28,658 nucleotides of DNA from Fomitopsis serialis. Lineage: Eukaryota; Basidiomycota; Agaricomycetes; Polyporales; Fomitopsidaceae. The translations under genes and the position numbers were made by a program. Position 1 is the first letter of the stretch, and each line of letters begins with the position of its first letter. The stretch spans positions 1 to 28,658 of the forward strand of contig NW_025955426.1 in the NCBI RefSeq assembly GCF_022376445.1. Reading direction: 5' to 3'. The notes under the pieces were generated by a model, which was not told the DNA's origin, searched no databases, and saw only the letters and a program-made list of their open reading frames with translations. Positions 10,374 through 20,645 of the stretch are shown piece after piece.

Positions 10374-11334
10374 ATGTCGCATGGAAAACAGTTCACGTTG
10401 TTCACGCATGCCATGGGTCCCAACGGCTGGTGAGTCATGCCCACGGTGGCGCACCAAGCGATGATAATGACTGACTTCCGTTGTTCATAGGAAGGTCGCA
10501 TATGTCCTCGCCGAGCTGGGCTTGGACTACGAGCCGAGATACCTCGAATTCGACAAGCAGGAGCAAAAGAGCCCTGAGCACTTGAAATACAACCCGAACG
10601 GACGCATCCCGACGTTGATAGACCATGGGAACGACGACTTCGTCATATGGTGCGCTCGTCGAGTTCATGTATTCCGCAAGCGTCATCATAAGCTCACGCT
10701 GCTCCTTCAGGGAATCCAACGCGATCATGGTGTACCTCGTTGAGAAGTACGACATTGAGCGCAAGATTTCAGTTTCGGATGCCGACGAGAAAGCCCAGCA
10801 ACTCCAGTGGCTCTTCTTCCAAGCTTCCGGCCAGGGGTAATTGTTCGAACGGTTTTCACGGCTCTAATACTTACTAAATTTTGTCGTAGCCCCTACTACG
10901 GACAGGCAGCCTGGTTCAACCGGCGGCATCCCGAGAGCATACCCAGCGCCATTGAACGCTACCAGCAGGAAGTCATCCGTGTCCTCGGCGTGCTGGAGAG
11001 CGTCCTCTCCAAGCATGATTGGCTTGTCGGTGGCAAGTGTACCATCGCCGACATATCCTTCGTCCCGTAAGTTTGCAGCACTCTTCGTCAGGCGATGTCG
11101 TTGACGGGCTCCGTATTCTACCCCAGTTGGAACGCAGGTCTCACCCTGAGCCTGCTTTTGGGCGACAGAACTGACTTCAACCTCGAGCGAGACTTCCCAG
11201 CCGTCAACAGGTGAGTGTCAGATCGTCCCGAACCGTCGGAGGCTAAGGACTGGTTGAGGTGGCATAATGCTATGGTGACAAGGAAGGCGATTGCCGAGCA
11301 GATACAGCTGAGAGAGTCTCTGGTGACGACGTAG
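10374..11334 (+). CDS. Ure2p-like glutathione S-transferase 1
   Basis: Cytosolic glutathione transferase or glutathione-dependent reductase expected to act on electrophiles or oxidised substrates. Six exons (10374-10429, 10491-10649, 10711-10836, 10890-11066, 11127-11210, 11259-11334) give 225 aa. The N-terminal thioredoxin-like half has GPNGWKV, where Asn17 sits at the position of the active-site Asn of yeast Ure2p, then NPNGRIPTLIDH with the cis-Pro at 59, and the glutathione-contacting Glu73-Ser74 in ESNAI. The C-terminal helical half carries PYYGQAAWF, SAIERYQQEVIRVLGVLE and the N-capping motif WLVGGKCTIADISFVPW. Introns are 48-61 nt; the last one must end at ttgag (11258), because the earlier AGs lead to a stop. 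The gene lies in a duplicated segment with its own TATA box. The exact substrate cannot be read from sequence. Confidence 0.92.
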
Positions 11335-12066
11335 TAATAGAGTTCGGACTCTAGCCTATGATGAACATGAACTCCGGCCCACACTTACAACGTAGTTTTT
11401 GATACATGCAGTCAAGCAATGACTGTTTGAGACCGTGCGTGCGATCTGCTTCATACTGGCCGAGCGAACAGAGCGAAGATCCACAGCGATTGAAGTGGAC
11501 ACAGTAGTGCTCGACTGCGACTGGATGACCGTTCTCTAACGATTGGATGCCTGTCTCGAATGTACAGGATCCACACCGACGTCAGTCTACCGCTTCAGTC
11601 TCTATGTAATGATCATGCATTGTGCTACATACGGTTATAAGTGGGCGTGAATGCGTTTCCCGATGGCCCAGCAACGTCTCAACTCCGTGTTCCGGCCGCT
11701 CGTTTGTGCTCCGGCCGCTCTTTTTGCACTCTGAAATTGCGAAAGCAATCAGCAGAGCGCCATCGAATGATGAAGCCGTAAGTACTACTCACGGCTTCCT
11801 GCAACAGTACTATGTACTGCGAGGGTGGACGACTGTGAAGACGTCAGTCCGTTTCGCAGTGAGTGTTCTCGATATCTCGGCCCTCAGGTCTCAGGCTCGG
11901 GCTGCGCTTCTCCTGGGGCGATTGTCTGTCCAGTTGGCATGCTGGTATGTGTCCTACCCAGGTCCCATGAGGCTGCGACGTTGAGGAATTCTTGGTAGTT
12001 GTGCACAGTGCTATGAAGAATATTCATTCTTTCTCCGCATTTTGACTCAGTCCGCAGTACGTCAGT

Positions 12067-12136
12067 GTCCGACTCGAAATGGCAGGGTCTACATGGGCGC
12101 TTATTGACGGTGCCGTACGATCTCAGATCCTCTTGT
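12067..12136 (+). repeat. Dispersed ~69-bp repeat, copy 2
   Basis: Second copy of the repeat at 9109-9177, in the same orientation and with about the same extent. It immediately precedes the region rich in GGCGATTGG-like units. Confidence 0.65.
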
Positions 12137-12154
12137 GTCATCGCCACCTAGTGT

Positions 12155-13210
12155 TGTTGGCAAATCAGCGCCAGCTTGCCACCTGGCACGCGCCAGGGGT
12201 GGCGATTGGTTGGCGATTGGCAAGTGGCAGAGGGGAGGGTGGCGCAACCTGGCGAACCGCCAGGCGCTTATGCATTTTATGGCGACTGGACCGGTGTGGT
12301 TGAGTCAAAACCAAGCCGTCGAGGTTCAGTGTTGGTAAGAGGTACTTGAAAAGTGTCTGTGAAGATGAGTACGGGGGTGTCATCGGCCTGCCCATTCCTG
12401 GTCCGACTCTCTGAGGGGCAGAATCAGCTACACTATTACCGCATTTGGCAATCGGAAGTGCGGTATTTAACCTGGTGCTCGCCATTAACTGACGCGGACA
12501 TTGACGATGAGCCTCACGGGGGCTAACGTTAACTTAACCCGGGAGTATCGCTACACTTGCGGCCTTCAATGGTTCCAGAATGACCGACATAGGTGGCCAG
12601 CGAAGAATTGCTGTTCGCGAGTAGTCTCCGTAGCAGACCTAAAAGACCGGTTCGCCAGTGCGGAAGCGGTGTGTCGCCGTGTTCGCTACATCTAGCCCGC
12701 CTTGACAGTCTCAGCTCGAGCTGCAGTGTGTGCAATTGTATGCCATTGAGTCAACATTTCAGCACCGAGCCACCAACATGCACGGCAACGTGTGCAACCA
12801 TCCGTCAGACTGCAATTACACGAAGTTCCAGGCAAGCCTGGTCATTAACTTGAATGCAAATGCACTCCGAGTCGTCGAGACCCGAGACCCGATTTGCTGC
12901 CCCGGCGGATGGCCGCCAGCCACTACCTGCTGTCTCGTCGAGGCCTACTCACATCCTATAGGCTGCATGTCATTCTCCCAGTGTCCTGCTTGTACCCTGC
13001 AGTGCTAAACATCCTCGGGGACCTACAAGCAGCGGCACAAGCTCGAAATTGAGCACAAAACGCCAAAAACGCATCAAAAAGCCCATTTGCCAGTTGCGCC
13101 ACAATCGCCAGCGCGCGCCACCCCCCGAAAACCCATTCCCAAGCGCCATTTGCCGGCAATTGGGTCCAATCCCATTTGCCATCAGCACTATCGCCACCGC
13201 ACCGGTACCG
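12155..13210. repeat. Possible decayed element with inverted GGCGATTGG-type ends
   Basis: Near 12160-12270 the plus strand is packed with GGCGATTGG, GGCAAGTGGC and GGCGCAACCTGGCG. Near 13080-13200 the complementary style appears (GCCATTTGCC, CAATCGCC, GTTGCGCCAC), so the two ends resemble each other in opposite orientation, though not as one perfect repeat. Low A+T runs of unit-like sequence in mirror arrangement about 1 kb apart suggest the ends of a non-autonomous DNA transposon. The boundaries are approximate. Confidence 0.3.
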
Positions 13211-13824
13211 CGTCCAGGGTCCAAATTCCAGTCAATGTCGAGCAGCAGACGGCCTGCATCATCATCCTTGCGACGATGGCCCAATTGCGTATGTCGACGT
13301 CTATGGCTGTGTTGAATTGCTGGACACCGCACTCCACGGTGAAGGGTGCGGCGGCCGCCCAGGCCATCCCAGTGAATAACTTCGCCGTAGGCACCAGCAA
13401 TGCATCCTCAGGCTGACGAGAAAACGTATTGAGACCGACGGAGAAGACCTTGATGCTGTCCTCAAAGCACTTGAAGAAGGTCAATAACATTCCGCTCGTT
13501 CCGCTGTCGTCAAATGGTTGGAGGCCCTGTGAGTAGCTTGTAGAAATTATCTGCACCGTGACGCACACCGGCACGATCTGATTCATGTCACAGCAAGGAC
13601 ACTGTGGTCGGTGGTGGCGAAAGTGAGGCGTACATGCTTTGTATTGATCTAGGACACACCATACTCGCGAATGCTGCACTGAGCTACCAGAATCGAACCA
13701 CGGCGGTCCGTCTGACCTGGATTTAGTGCAGGAGGTCGTCGCGTGCATTTGCTGTAAGCGCCTGCTCGAGCTCTCTTTGGTTGATATATTCAGTGTTATA
13801 TAGACAGAGCACTATCTCCTACAG

Positions 13825-14075
13825 ATCGGTGACCAGAAACACAGCGACATCAGTTTGGGCAACTTGTCCGTCAACCCAGACACGCTGCACGTGCTACGTG
13901 ATTTCGACATCGTTCCCGTGGTAATCGTCGGGCAGGACAGTACGCCGCAAGGCAAGGAGAGGACGGGCACAATCCCGTTCATGGCACTTGACTATTAAGG
14001 CCCGAATACTGGAAGGGTGAGGCCGAGCCACTCTATCGCCACGATCCAGAGGGCTTTGTGTGGGTCGTGGCGTAA
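13825..14075 (+). pseudogene. Relic of a FunK1-type protein kinase
   Basis: After an acceptor-like acag at 13824, the frame reads IGDQKHSDISLGNLSVNPDT, then DFDIVPVV, then PQGKERTGTIPFMALDY, and stops at 13996. A shifted frame from 14001 continues EYWKGEAEPLYRHDPEGFVWVVA to another stop at 14073. The order (catalytic loop HxDISxGN, DFDxA-like metal loop, PQGKxRTGTxPFMA, LYRHDxExFxWV) is that of the fungal-specific FunK1 kinases. Here the Arg of the HRD motif is replaced by Ser, and one frameshift plus two stops break the gene. The N-terminal lobe is not recognisable upstream. Similarity beyond 14075 is too weak to call. Confidence 0.6.
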
Positions 14076-14404
14076 GCCGCTTGGGACATCAACAACCAGG
14101 GACCTGAAGTCGACGACCGTGTCAAGTCGCGTTAGAGGCCATCGAAAAGCTGAAGAACCAGCATACGAACGAGTCAAGGTGATAAGGCAGAACAACGACG
14201 CGAGGGCGGTGGGGCAGCAGGCGGGCGAGGAGTGTAACCCGGCCGAGCGTGCAGAGTCGAAACGCACCACACCCCGATGAGCGGCAGGGGGTCTCCTGTG
14301 TCGTTCAGTAAGTACTCGCGCAACTGGTCCGCCCATGGCGCTAGCACTTATAATACCACAAATACGCCTCTGCCTCTGCCATGTCCAGTGCGTGGACGAC
14401 ACCT
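14076..14404. other. Intergenic, no recognised gene
   Basis: Sequence between the kinase relic and duplicated unit B. It may include further decayed 3' parts of the kinase (for example around 14130-14230), but no motif is left that I can name. Confidence 0.4.
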
Positions 14405-15061
14405 GGCGTTGCCGGCGTGGATGTTGGCCCGTGGAGACTAGCACGGACTGATGCTAACGGACCAAAATTAGGCCCATCGCGAATCCATTCTACGCGTCGT
14501 GAATGGCCCAGCTCAAAGCCAATTCGTAGCTTGGGGATGGACAGGTGAGCTTTATCGAGGATTGCGACTTCTCCGGCGGAGATGACTAAGACATCGCCGA
14601 CCGGTTACGGGATAAGATGGGCGAGAAATCACCATCGTCGCTGTTCACAGTTCAATGCTGGGACGCATGTACAACATGGCATTCAAGTTGGTAAGCCAGT
14701 GCAAGGACATTGATGAGTAAGTACACAGAACTGCGATCGTGTCGGAGACTAGGTTCGATTCGCCGAGATGCATGGCTTTCTCCATCCCCTCACCTCGTGT
14801 GGGATATACCGTCCAGTGAAGTACATACAGCCTTGGTAACTACTCGAGGTTACTCAGGTTCGTGGCCGTTGGCCACGACGCGTATCCCTGCTCGACCACT
14901 GTGTATGTATGACATCACGCGGACAGGTTACATGTTGCCCTTGGATTCGTAGCGGCCCTTTGGAGGTAGTTAACGTATATGATCTCCACGATCCTAGCTG
15001 ACGAATCACTGTTCTCTGGAGCTGCTTACAGATATTCCGCAAATCGCTGGGAGTGCGTCTG

Positions 15062-15070
15062 TATATAAAG
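15062..15070 (+). promoter_or_regulatory. TATA box of GST 2
   Basis: TATATAAAG, 79 bp upstream of the GST 2 start codon, in the same context as the box of GST 1. Its conservation between the duplicates supports a working core promoter in both. Confidence 0.6.
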
Positions 15071-15146
15071 GCACCATGAGCTCCCCGAATCCCAGTTGCA
15101 GCAGCACAATCGCTTCTACCGAACCCAGACACGAGTCGAAACCACC

Positions 15147-16120
15147 ATGTCGCATGGAAAACAGTTCACGTTGTTCACGCAAACCAGTGGTCCCAACGGC
15201 TGGTGAGTCATGCCCACGGCGGCGCACCTGTGCGATGATCATGGCTGAATTCCGTTGTTCATAGGAAGGTCGCATATGTCCTCGCCGAGCTGGGCTTGGA
15301 CTACGAGTCGAAATACCTCGATTTCAGCAAACTGGAGCAGAAGGGCCCTGAGCACGTGAAATACAACCCGAACGGACGCACCCCGACGCTGATAGACCAT
15401 GGAAACAACGACTTCGCCGTATGGTGCGCCCGTCGAGTTCATGTGTTTCGCGAGCATCGTCATAAGCTCATGCTGCTCCTCAGGGAATCGAACGCGATCA
15501 TGGTGTACCTCGTTGAGAAGTACGACATTGAGCGCAAGATTTCAGTCTCGGATGCCGACGAGAAGGCCCAGCAACTCCAGTGGCTCTTCTTCCAAGCATC
15601 CGGCCAGGGGTAATTGCTCGAATGGTTTTCACGGCTCGAATGCTTGCTAAGTTTTGTCGCAGCCCCTACTACGGACAGGCAGCCTGGTTCAAGTTGTGGC
15701 ATCCCGAGAAACTACCCAGTGCCGTTGAACGCTACCAGCAGGAAGTCATCCGTGTCCTCGGCGTACTGGAGGGTGTCCTCTCCAAGCAGGATTGGCTTGT
15801 CGGTGGGAAGTGTACCATCGCCGACATATCCTTCGTCCCGTAAGTTTGCAGCACTCTTGATCGGGCGAGATCGTTGACTGGTAGTGATGGCTCCGTATCC
15901 TACACCAGTTGGCACTCAGCTCTCAGCATGTATATGGGCGACAGAGCTGACTTCAACCTCGAGCGAGACTTCCCTGCCGTCAACAGGTGAGTACTTGCCA
16001 GTTTGTACCAAATTGTCGGAGGCTAAGAACTGGTTGAGGTGGCATAACGCTGTGGTGACAAGGAAGGTGATTGCTGAGCAGATACAGCTGAGAGACTCTC
16101 TTGTGGCGGCGCAGGTATGA
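15147..16120 (+). CDS. Ure2p-like glutathione S-transferase 2
   Basis: Duplicate of GST 1 with the same six-exon plan: 15147-15202, 15265-15423, 15484-15609, 15663-15839, 15909-15986, 16039-16120, giving 225 aa. The active-site GPNGWKV (Asn17), NPNGRTPTLIDH, ESNAI and WLVGGKCTIADISFVPW motifs are intact, so the protein should be functional. Differences from GST 1 are mostly conservative. They cluster in the residues after the last conserved Trp, where exon 5 is two codons shorter (HSALSMYMG replaces NAGLTLSLLLG), and at the C-terminus (LVAAQV). These positions border the hydrophobic substrate pocket in this family, so substrate range may differ; that is inference. The last intron again needs the ttgag acceptor at 16038. 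Confidence 0.92.
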
Positions 16121-16526
16121 AGTTCGTAGTCTAGCCTATAAACGTGAACTCCGGCCCATATGTTCAACGTCGTCTTTAAATTTGATACATGCAATCAAGC
16201 AATGACTGTCCGAGACCGCGCGTGCGATCTGCTTCATACTGGTCGAGCGAACGGAGAAAGCTAGAGTCAAAAGATCCGTGATTGAAGATTGTAGGCAGCG
16301 TGCGACACGTCAAAGTACGCAGTACGGCAGGCTGAGTATGATGAGATAAGAATTGAACATTGAACCATGGAGTTGTACAAGGGCTACTGGAATCCGCACG
16401 GAGTCCAGATGTCCACGGACTCTGTTAGGCTCGGCGGGTAGCTGTCAGCTCACCGAGGCTAGCATGGTATGATGAGCTGCCTGAGGTCTATCGGCCTACG
16501 GTGTATCACGCCCACACTATTACGCC
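16121..16526. other. Convergent intergenic between GST 2 and GST 3
   Basis: Shared 3' region of two genes that point at each other. The first 140 bp still belong to the duplicated unit. Nothing else is recognised. Confidence 0.5.
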
Positions 16527-17496
16527 CTAACTCTCCTGAATCAATGCCTTGGCCACCCAGACCTTTTGGACACTCGGACGGGCCATCATGGCCGTGTGCC
16601 ATCTGCAAGACATCTTTGCCTCAGTTTCGAAACACTTGAAGAACCTCTACACTTACTTGTGCAACGCGGGGAAGTCACTCTCGAAGTTGAAGTCGTTGTA
16701 ATCCTTCAGGGCCAGATCCAACGCGATATCGCTCCATCTGTGACCAAGGTTCATATTCGCCTGTCAGAGAAACAACGGCCGGGGACATACGGTATGAACG
16801 ACAGGTCTGCGATGGTACACTTCCCACCGACAAGCCAGTCTTGGCGAGAGAGCACGCTTTCGAGGACGCCGAAGACACGAAGAACCTCTTTCCGGTATCG
16901 CTCGATCGCGCTGGGAAGCTTCTCGTGGTGCAGGTACAAAAACCAGGTTGACTGCCCAAAGTATGGACTACCAAGAGTCACATCAGATGCGCACCAGAGT
17001 GTACTTATGCGTATAGGCATAGTAGAGACGTGCACGCACCCTTGACCGGAAGCTTGGAAGAAGAGCCACTGCAGCTGGTGAATTCTGTCGCCACATTCAC
17101 TGACGGAGATTTTGTGGCCTGGATCGTACTTCTCGGCGAGGTAGGTCAGGATCGCATCCGATTCCCTAAGTATGCGCCTCGGTTCAGCAAACCAGGCAGG
17201 CATCCTTCGAACAGGATCGCCCACCATACGACGAAATCACCACTCCCATGGTCAATCAAGGTCGGAATCCGCCCGTTCGGGTTGTACTTCGTGTGTTCTG
17301 GTGCCTTGTGCTCGCCCTGTTGGAAGTTCAGGTAGACCGTCTCATACGTAAGGCCCAGCTCCTCGAGCACGATCGCGACTTTCCTACAGTGCTCACTTAG
17401 GTGAGCCGTCTTCAAGCGTGTGTACACTCACCAGCCGTTCGGGGCGATGACAGACGAATAGAGGGTGAACTGGTTCACAGGCGACATAGTGGTCAT
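16527..17496 (-). CDS. Ure2p-like glutathione S-transferase 3 (inverted paralogue)
   Basis: Third member of the GST group, facing GST 2. Exons are 17496-17432, 17383-17225, 17165-17040, 16967-16791, 16737-16657, 16602-16527. All five introns sit at the same places and phases as in GST 1 and 2. The first ATG gives 227 aa; a second in-frame ATG at 17487 gives 224 aa and aligns with the start of the other two. APNGWKV (active-site Asn), NPNGRIPTLIDHG, ESDAI and WLVGGKCTIADLSFIPW are intact. The fourth intron must end at cacag (16738); the earlier gacag would lead to a stop. It is clearly more diverged than GST 1 and 2 are from each other, including a different C-terminal half (SDIALDLALKDYNDFNFES), so it is the older split. 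Confidence 0.9.
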
Positions 17497-18151
17497 CGGT
17501 GAGACTAGGGTGTAGATGCACCTGAAACCGTAGGCAAGGTAGGGACGCTGCGAGCTTGATAAATACAATGTCGGTGTCACTTGTCGTTCCCGTGGTTGAC
17601 GGCAATGAGAGGCTAGGGCGGGATGTAGCGAGACATAGCTATGCCTGTGAAACCGATCAGATGATCCTTATACGTTAGCGGGGGTGACCCGCTTGTTGGC
17701 TGGGCGGGTGGGCGAGACCAATTGTTTCGTGCCACTGCCCCTTTAGAAAGAGCCCTCCAAAGAAAACAAAAGATCAGATGATCCTGACGATACTTTCGAA
17801 GCATGATGGCACTCACTGAGTGATAAGTAGCGGCGCGAGAAGACACGAGGAGGAAAGTTCTGAGAGCGTAATGATGCATACCTCGGCGGCGACAAACCTC
17901 CTGCGGACATGAAAAAGAAACCGATGTCAGGCATTTGCCCTATGTCCACCCTACCTTCTATCGTCGTCGCCGACTACAAAGGTCCTCTCGATGACCATCG
18001 TGCGGCAGCGGCGGCTGCTTCCAGACACAAAACACGCATGAATTACAGCGAATGGCACATAATGAAAGGAGCATAAAAGAAGCACTGCTGGCTGGGTGAC
18101 GACAAGTACAATATTTACGAACTGCTAGGACCGGGTATATGCGCTCCGGGC
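17497..18151. other. Intergenic between GST 3 and the TMEM135-like gene
   Basis: Promoter side of GST 3 and 3' side of the TMEM135-like gene. It holds a short direct repeat GATCAGATGATCCT at 17655-17668 and 17772-17785. No gene is seen; the frames at 17613-17949 have no recognisable content. Confidence 0.5.
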
Positions 18152-20645
18152 CTAATTGGGACCAACAAATTGGTACAAAATCTTGCGAACGAGACCCGAT
18201 AAATGTTGAGGATCGTTCTGGGGTCGAATTGATCAGTACCGCTACAGCAGAGAAAGAAAACCATACTCACTTGGTAGATACTCTGCGAGAAGGGTGCCTT
18301 GTTAGCCTTTATTCGCGAACACGGGACTGTTGTCTTACCATGACCATCCCCATTCCCACCGCCGTCAGCTAAACAGCGCCGATCAACTCAGCATGCGTCC
18401 ACCAAATGAAACATCGAGTACGGTCACTCACCAATACCTCGCCCCACTGCCCCGTCCTCCCAACCCATCCGCGTCCCCTCGCCATCAACCACGCGCTCTC
18501 CATGCCCTTCGGCATCACGTACATCGCCAGCTCCTCCCTGCGCTTCTTCTCCTCCACGAACAAGCTCAGGCCCGTGAGTATCCCAAGCGCGTAGTAGCTC
18601 TTCTTCGCGATGAGCGCGTCGATGAAGCGCTGCGGGAGGAGGCGCGCGAGGTACGCGAGGAGGGAGGTGGAGGACGAGGTGCGCAGCGCAGTGAGCACGT
18701 CCCAGAGGTTGTGTTTGACGCAGAACATCGCTGGCGGGTGCACACGTTAGCCGTCAGTCGCCGTGCGAGCGGTGAATGGAACACGGCGGGAGCGACGTAC
18801 ATTGATAGATGAACACGAACGCCCCGAGGAAGGCGGAGCTCCTGGCCGTCCCCCACCCCGCTCTCAGGAGCATGTTCACTGGGTCACTCAGCACCCGATT
18901 CCGCCGGAAGAGTAGCATAGGCATGAGGTGCAGCGCCCCGTATATCGGGAGCATCCACCGGAAGACGTCTACGAAGCGCTCGATCTGCGTGAGCGCGTGT
19001 GAGTCACTCCATGGATGCAGCGCGGCGCATGGCACGTATCGCGGGCCGAAGGATTGCTCGGGCGGGGGCGCCGTGGCTCGCGCGATGTACGCGAGGAGTT
19101 TGGTGCGGTTTGCCGGGGTGGTGTCCTGAGCAATGGCTGTGAGTCAAGGAAGTCAGCTAGGACGGGGAGAGGGACTGACAGGTCTAGCAGCGAGCTTTTG
19201 CATGTCTGAGACCTTGAACACGCCATCTCTGAGGAGATCTCGCGCGATTGCAACAGTCTCTGAGAGACATTTACTCGCAGTTGCGATCCTGATAATCCTC
19301 GTCAGTTGTCCAGTTGCAAGAGGCGTGTGTGCCTACCACATATCATATCCTCTGTCAAGCGTCTCGGGCCGTACAAGCCATGCATACATGATCTGGCCGC
19401 AGCTATGGGGCTTCAGCACATTTCCATGTTACGAGGTCTCGTGATACGTACCACAGACCGAACATAAGCACGTCACCATGTGGGATGCTCACACCGTGCG
19501 TCTGCGAGAAAGCGTTGAAAGAGCCTTGCAGGCCTCGAACAAACATCTGCTGCGCAATTGCGACCCTCCGAGACTTCTTCTCGAAGCACACAGAAATAGC
19601 ACCCGCGGCGGAGCCCGCCAGCACCGAGTACCACCGTCGTGTCCGCTTGCGCACCCATACTTGGTGCGCCTGTGCGCTCATGGAGAGACGCGCTTGGCGC
19701 GGCAGGCGGCGGCGGGGCTGCAACTCGAGATCGACCTCTTCGACATCGTCGAAGGGCGAGTCGGCCGGCCCGGAGGCGTAGAACCCCGAGTGATTATGCG
19801 CAGATGTGTGGGAGGGAAGAATGGGTGAAGTTGACGGCGGGGAGAGGAGGATTGGCAGCGCATTCAGGATGAACTTGTAGATCGCGACGAACGAGCCTGC
19901 AAGGAGAGTCGTGAGGTTAGGGCTCGGAAGACGGTGGAGGTGAGGCGGCATGCACGGAACAGAGGACGTACCCAGCATTGTGGCGAAGCGGAAGGAGTCC
20001 TCGCCAAACGCAGCATGGCGGATGAGGGTAAGACGATATTGGCTGTGACCAAAAGTTGTCAGTATATTACGCGCCAGGAGCCCTTTCACTGGCAAGGGTC
20101 AACACAGTAAGATGACGAGGTTGTGGGTTAGGGAACTTAGCCAGGTCGCTGAAATTCAGGATGACGGCGAAACCACCAGAGTGTCATCGGTGGTAGATGT
20201 ACGTGAAAGAATGAACTCGATCCGCACGTTGGAAATGGATAACTTACGCAGGGATCCGCTTGATTCTTGTCATCAGTAGGATGAGATTCACTCCTGCTCG
20301 GATGGCAAATGCAAGACCTCCAGCCCCTGATATACGCGTCAACAGATAAAATTGAGGCTATATTTCGATAGAAGGGGTTTACGCACTTATGCCTCCTCTG
20401 CCAGCATGTTCGGCACACTCCCACAAGTCATGCAGCTCGACCGGCTTTTCACCTCTGTCCCGCCACACGATCTTCCGCGCCTCTCTCAGGCGTTCCTCAT
20501 AGTTTGCAAGCGCGACCAAATTCTCGAAAGATGCCATGGCGCGTTTGGGCGTAAACTGTATGAAAGAAGGGTTGCGGGGTATGTCAGGTCGCTCAGGCTG
20601 CGGGCGCGAGGAAGCCTGCCCCGCAGCGGGGGCGGAAAGAGACAT
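18152..20645 (-). CDS. TMEM135-like multispan membrane protein
   Basis: Fungal homologue of TMEM135, a multispan protein that in animals localises to mitochondria and peroxisomes and affects organelle dynamics and lipid handling. Eleven exons join in frame: 20645-20387, 20326-20248, 20042-19972, 19896-19452, 19402-19337, 19288-19180, 19125-18801, 18730-18432, 18368-18339, 18282-18271, 18217-18152, giving 586 aa. Family-like landmarks are RHAAFGEDSFRFATML (about residue 120), a hydrophobic FVAIYKFILNALPILL, a CGQIMYAWLVRPETL block, the Cys motif PCAALHP (375-381), IERFVDVFRWMLPIYGALHL, and LGILTGLSLFVEEKKRREELAMYV, which repeats an earlier LAGSAAGAISVCFEKKSRRVAIAQ. That internal repeat is typical of the family. 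A long Ser/Pro/Arg linker (about 160-230) looks disordered. Exons 9 and 10 are only 30 and 12 nt. Homology was judged by eye; the organelle is inferred. Confidence 0.8.
18271..18282 (-). other. 12-nt microexon in the TMEM135-like gene
   Basis: On the minus strand ctcgcag is followed by AGTATCTACCAA and then gtgagtatgg, encoding S-I-Y-Q. It links VGMGMVM (30-nt exon 9) to the last exon, NDPQHLSGLVRKILYQFVG. With it the end reads as a hydrophobic helix followed by a short basic tail, as usual for TMEM135 proteins. Confidence 0.65.

Larger units (their letters stand above)
9531..11478 (+). repeat. Segmental duplication, unit A (contains GST 1)
   Basis: This segment aligns with 14405-16260 from TTGCCGGCGTG through promoter, GST gene and 3' flank to CGAGCGAAC. 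Similarity is very high in exons, still clear in the introns, the TATA region and the 3' flank, and patchy around 9730-9900 where the two copies differ. The inclusion of flanks shows a DNA-level duplication and not retroposition. Confidence 0.85.
11479..13824. other. Spacer between GST copies, repeat-like, no intact gene
   Basis: About 2.3 kb between the two GST units. It holds a short direct repeat (TCCGGCCGCTC at 11691-11701 and 11710-11720), the second 69-bp dispersed repeat, a region rich in GGCGATTGG and GCCATTTGCC units (about 12155-13210), and a stem TACCGCA/TGCGGTA at 12437-12465. A minus-strand frame at 13188-13748 is 186 codons long, but I recognise nothing in it. It is probably decayed mobile-element DNA. 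Confidence 0.45.
14405..16260 (+). repeat. Segmental duplication, unit B (contains GST 2)
   Basis: Second unit of the duplication, in the same orientation, with its start codon 4773 bp downstream of the one in unit A. The pair is separated by about 2.9 kb of repeat-like DNA and a kinase relic. The divergence of introns suggests a duplication that is not recent enough to be an assembly artefact. Confidence 0.85.

Noticed and set aside
10298..10440. Upstream open frame overlapping the GST 1 start, also present before GST 2
   Set aside because: Its ATG is only a few bases after the TATA box, so it very likely lies before the transcription start.
13680..13748. tRNA-like boxes on the minus strand (GTGGTTCGATTC and GGTAGCTCAGTGC)
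   Set aside because: The B-box-like string comes before the A-box-like one, the reverse of tRNA order, and no cloverleaf stems can be drawn.
13188..13748. 186-codon minus-strand frame
   Set aside because: No recognisable domain; it sits in repeat-like DNA next to a pseudogene. It could be a relic but cannot be supported as a gene.
17655..17785. Direct repeat GATCAGATGATCCT, two copies 117 bp apart
   Set aside because: Short, only two copies, and of no clear function; recorded only within the intergenic entry.
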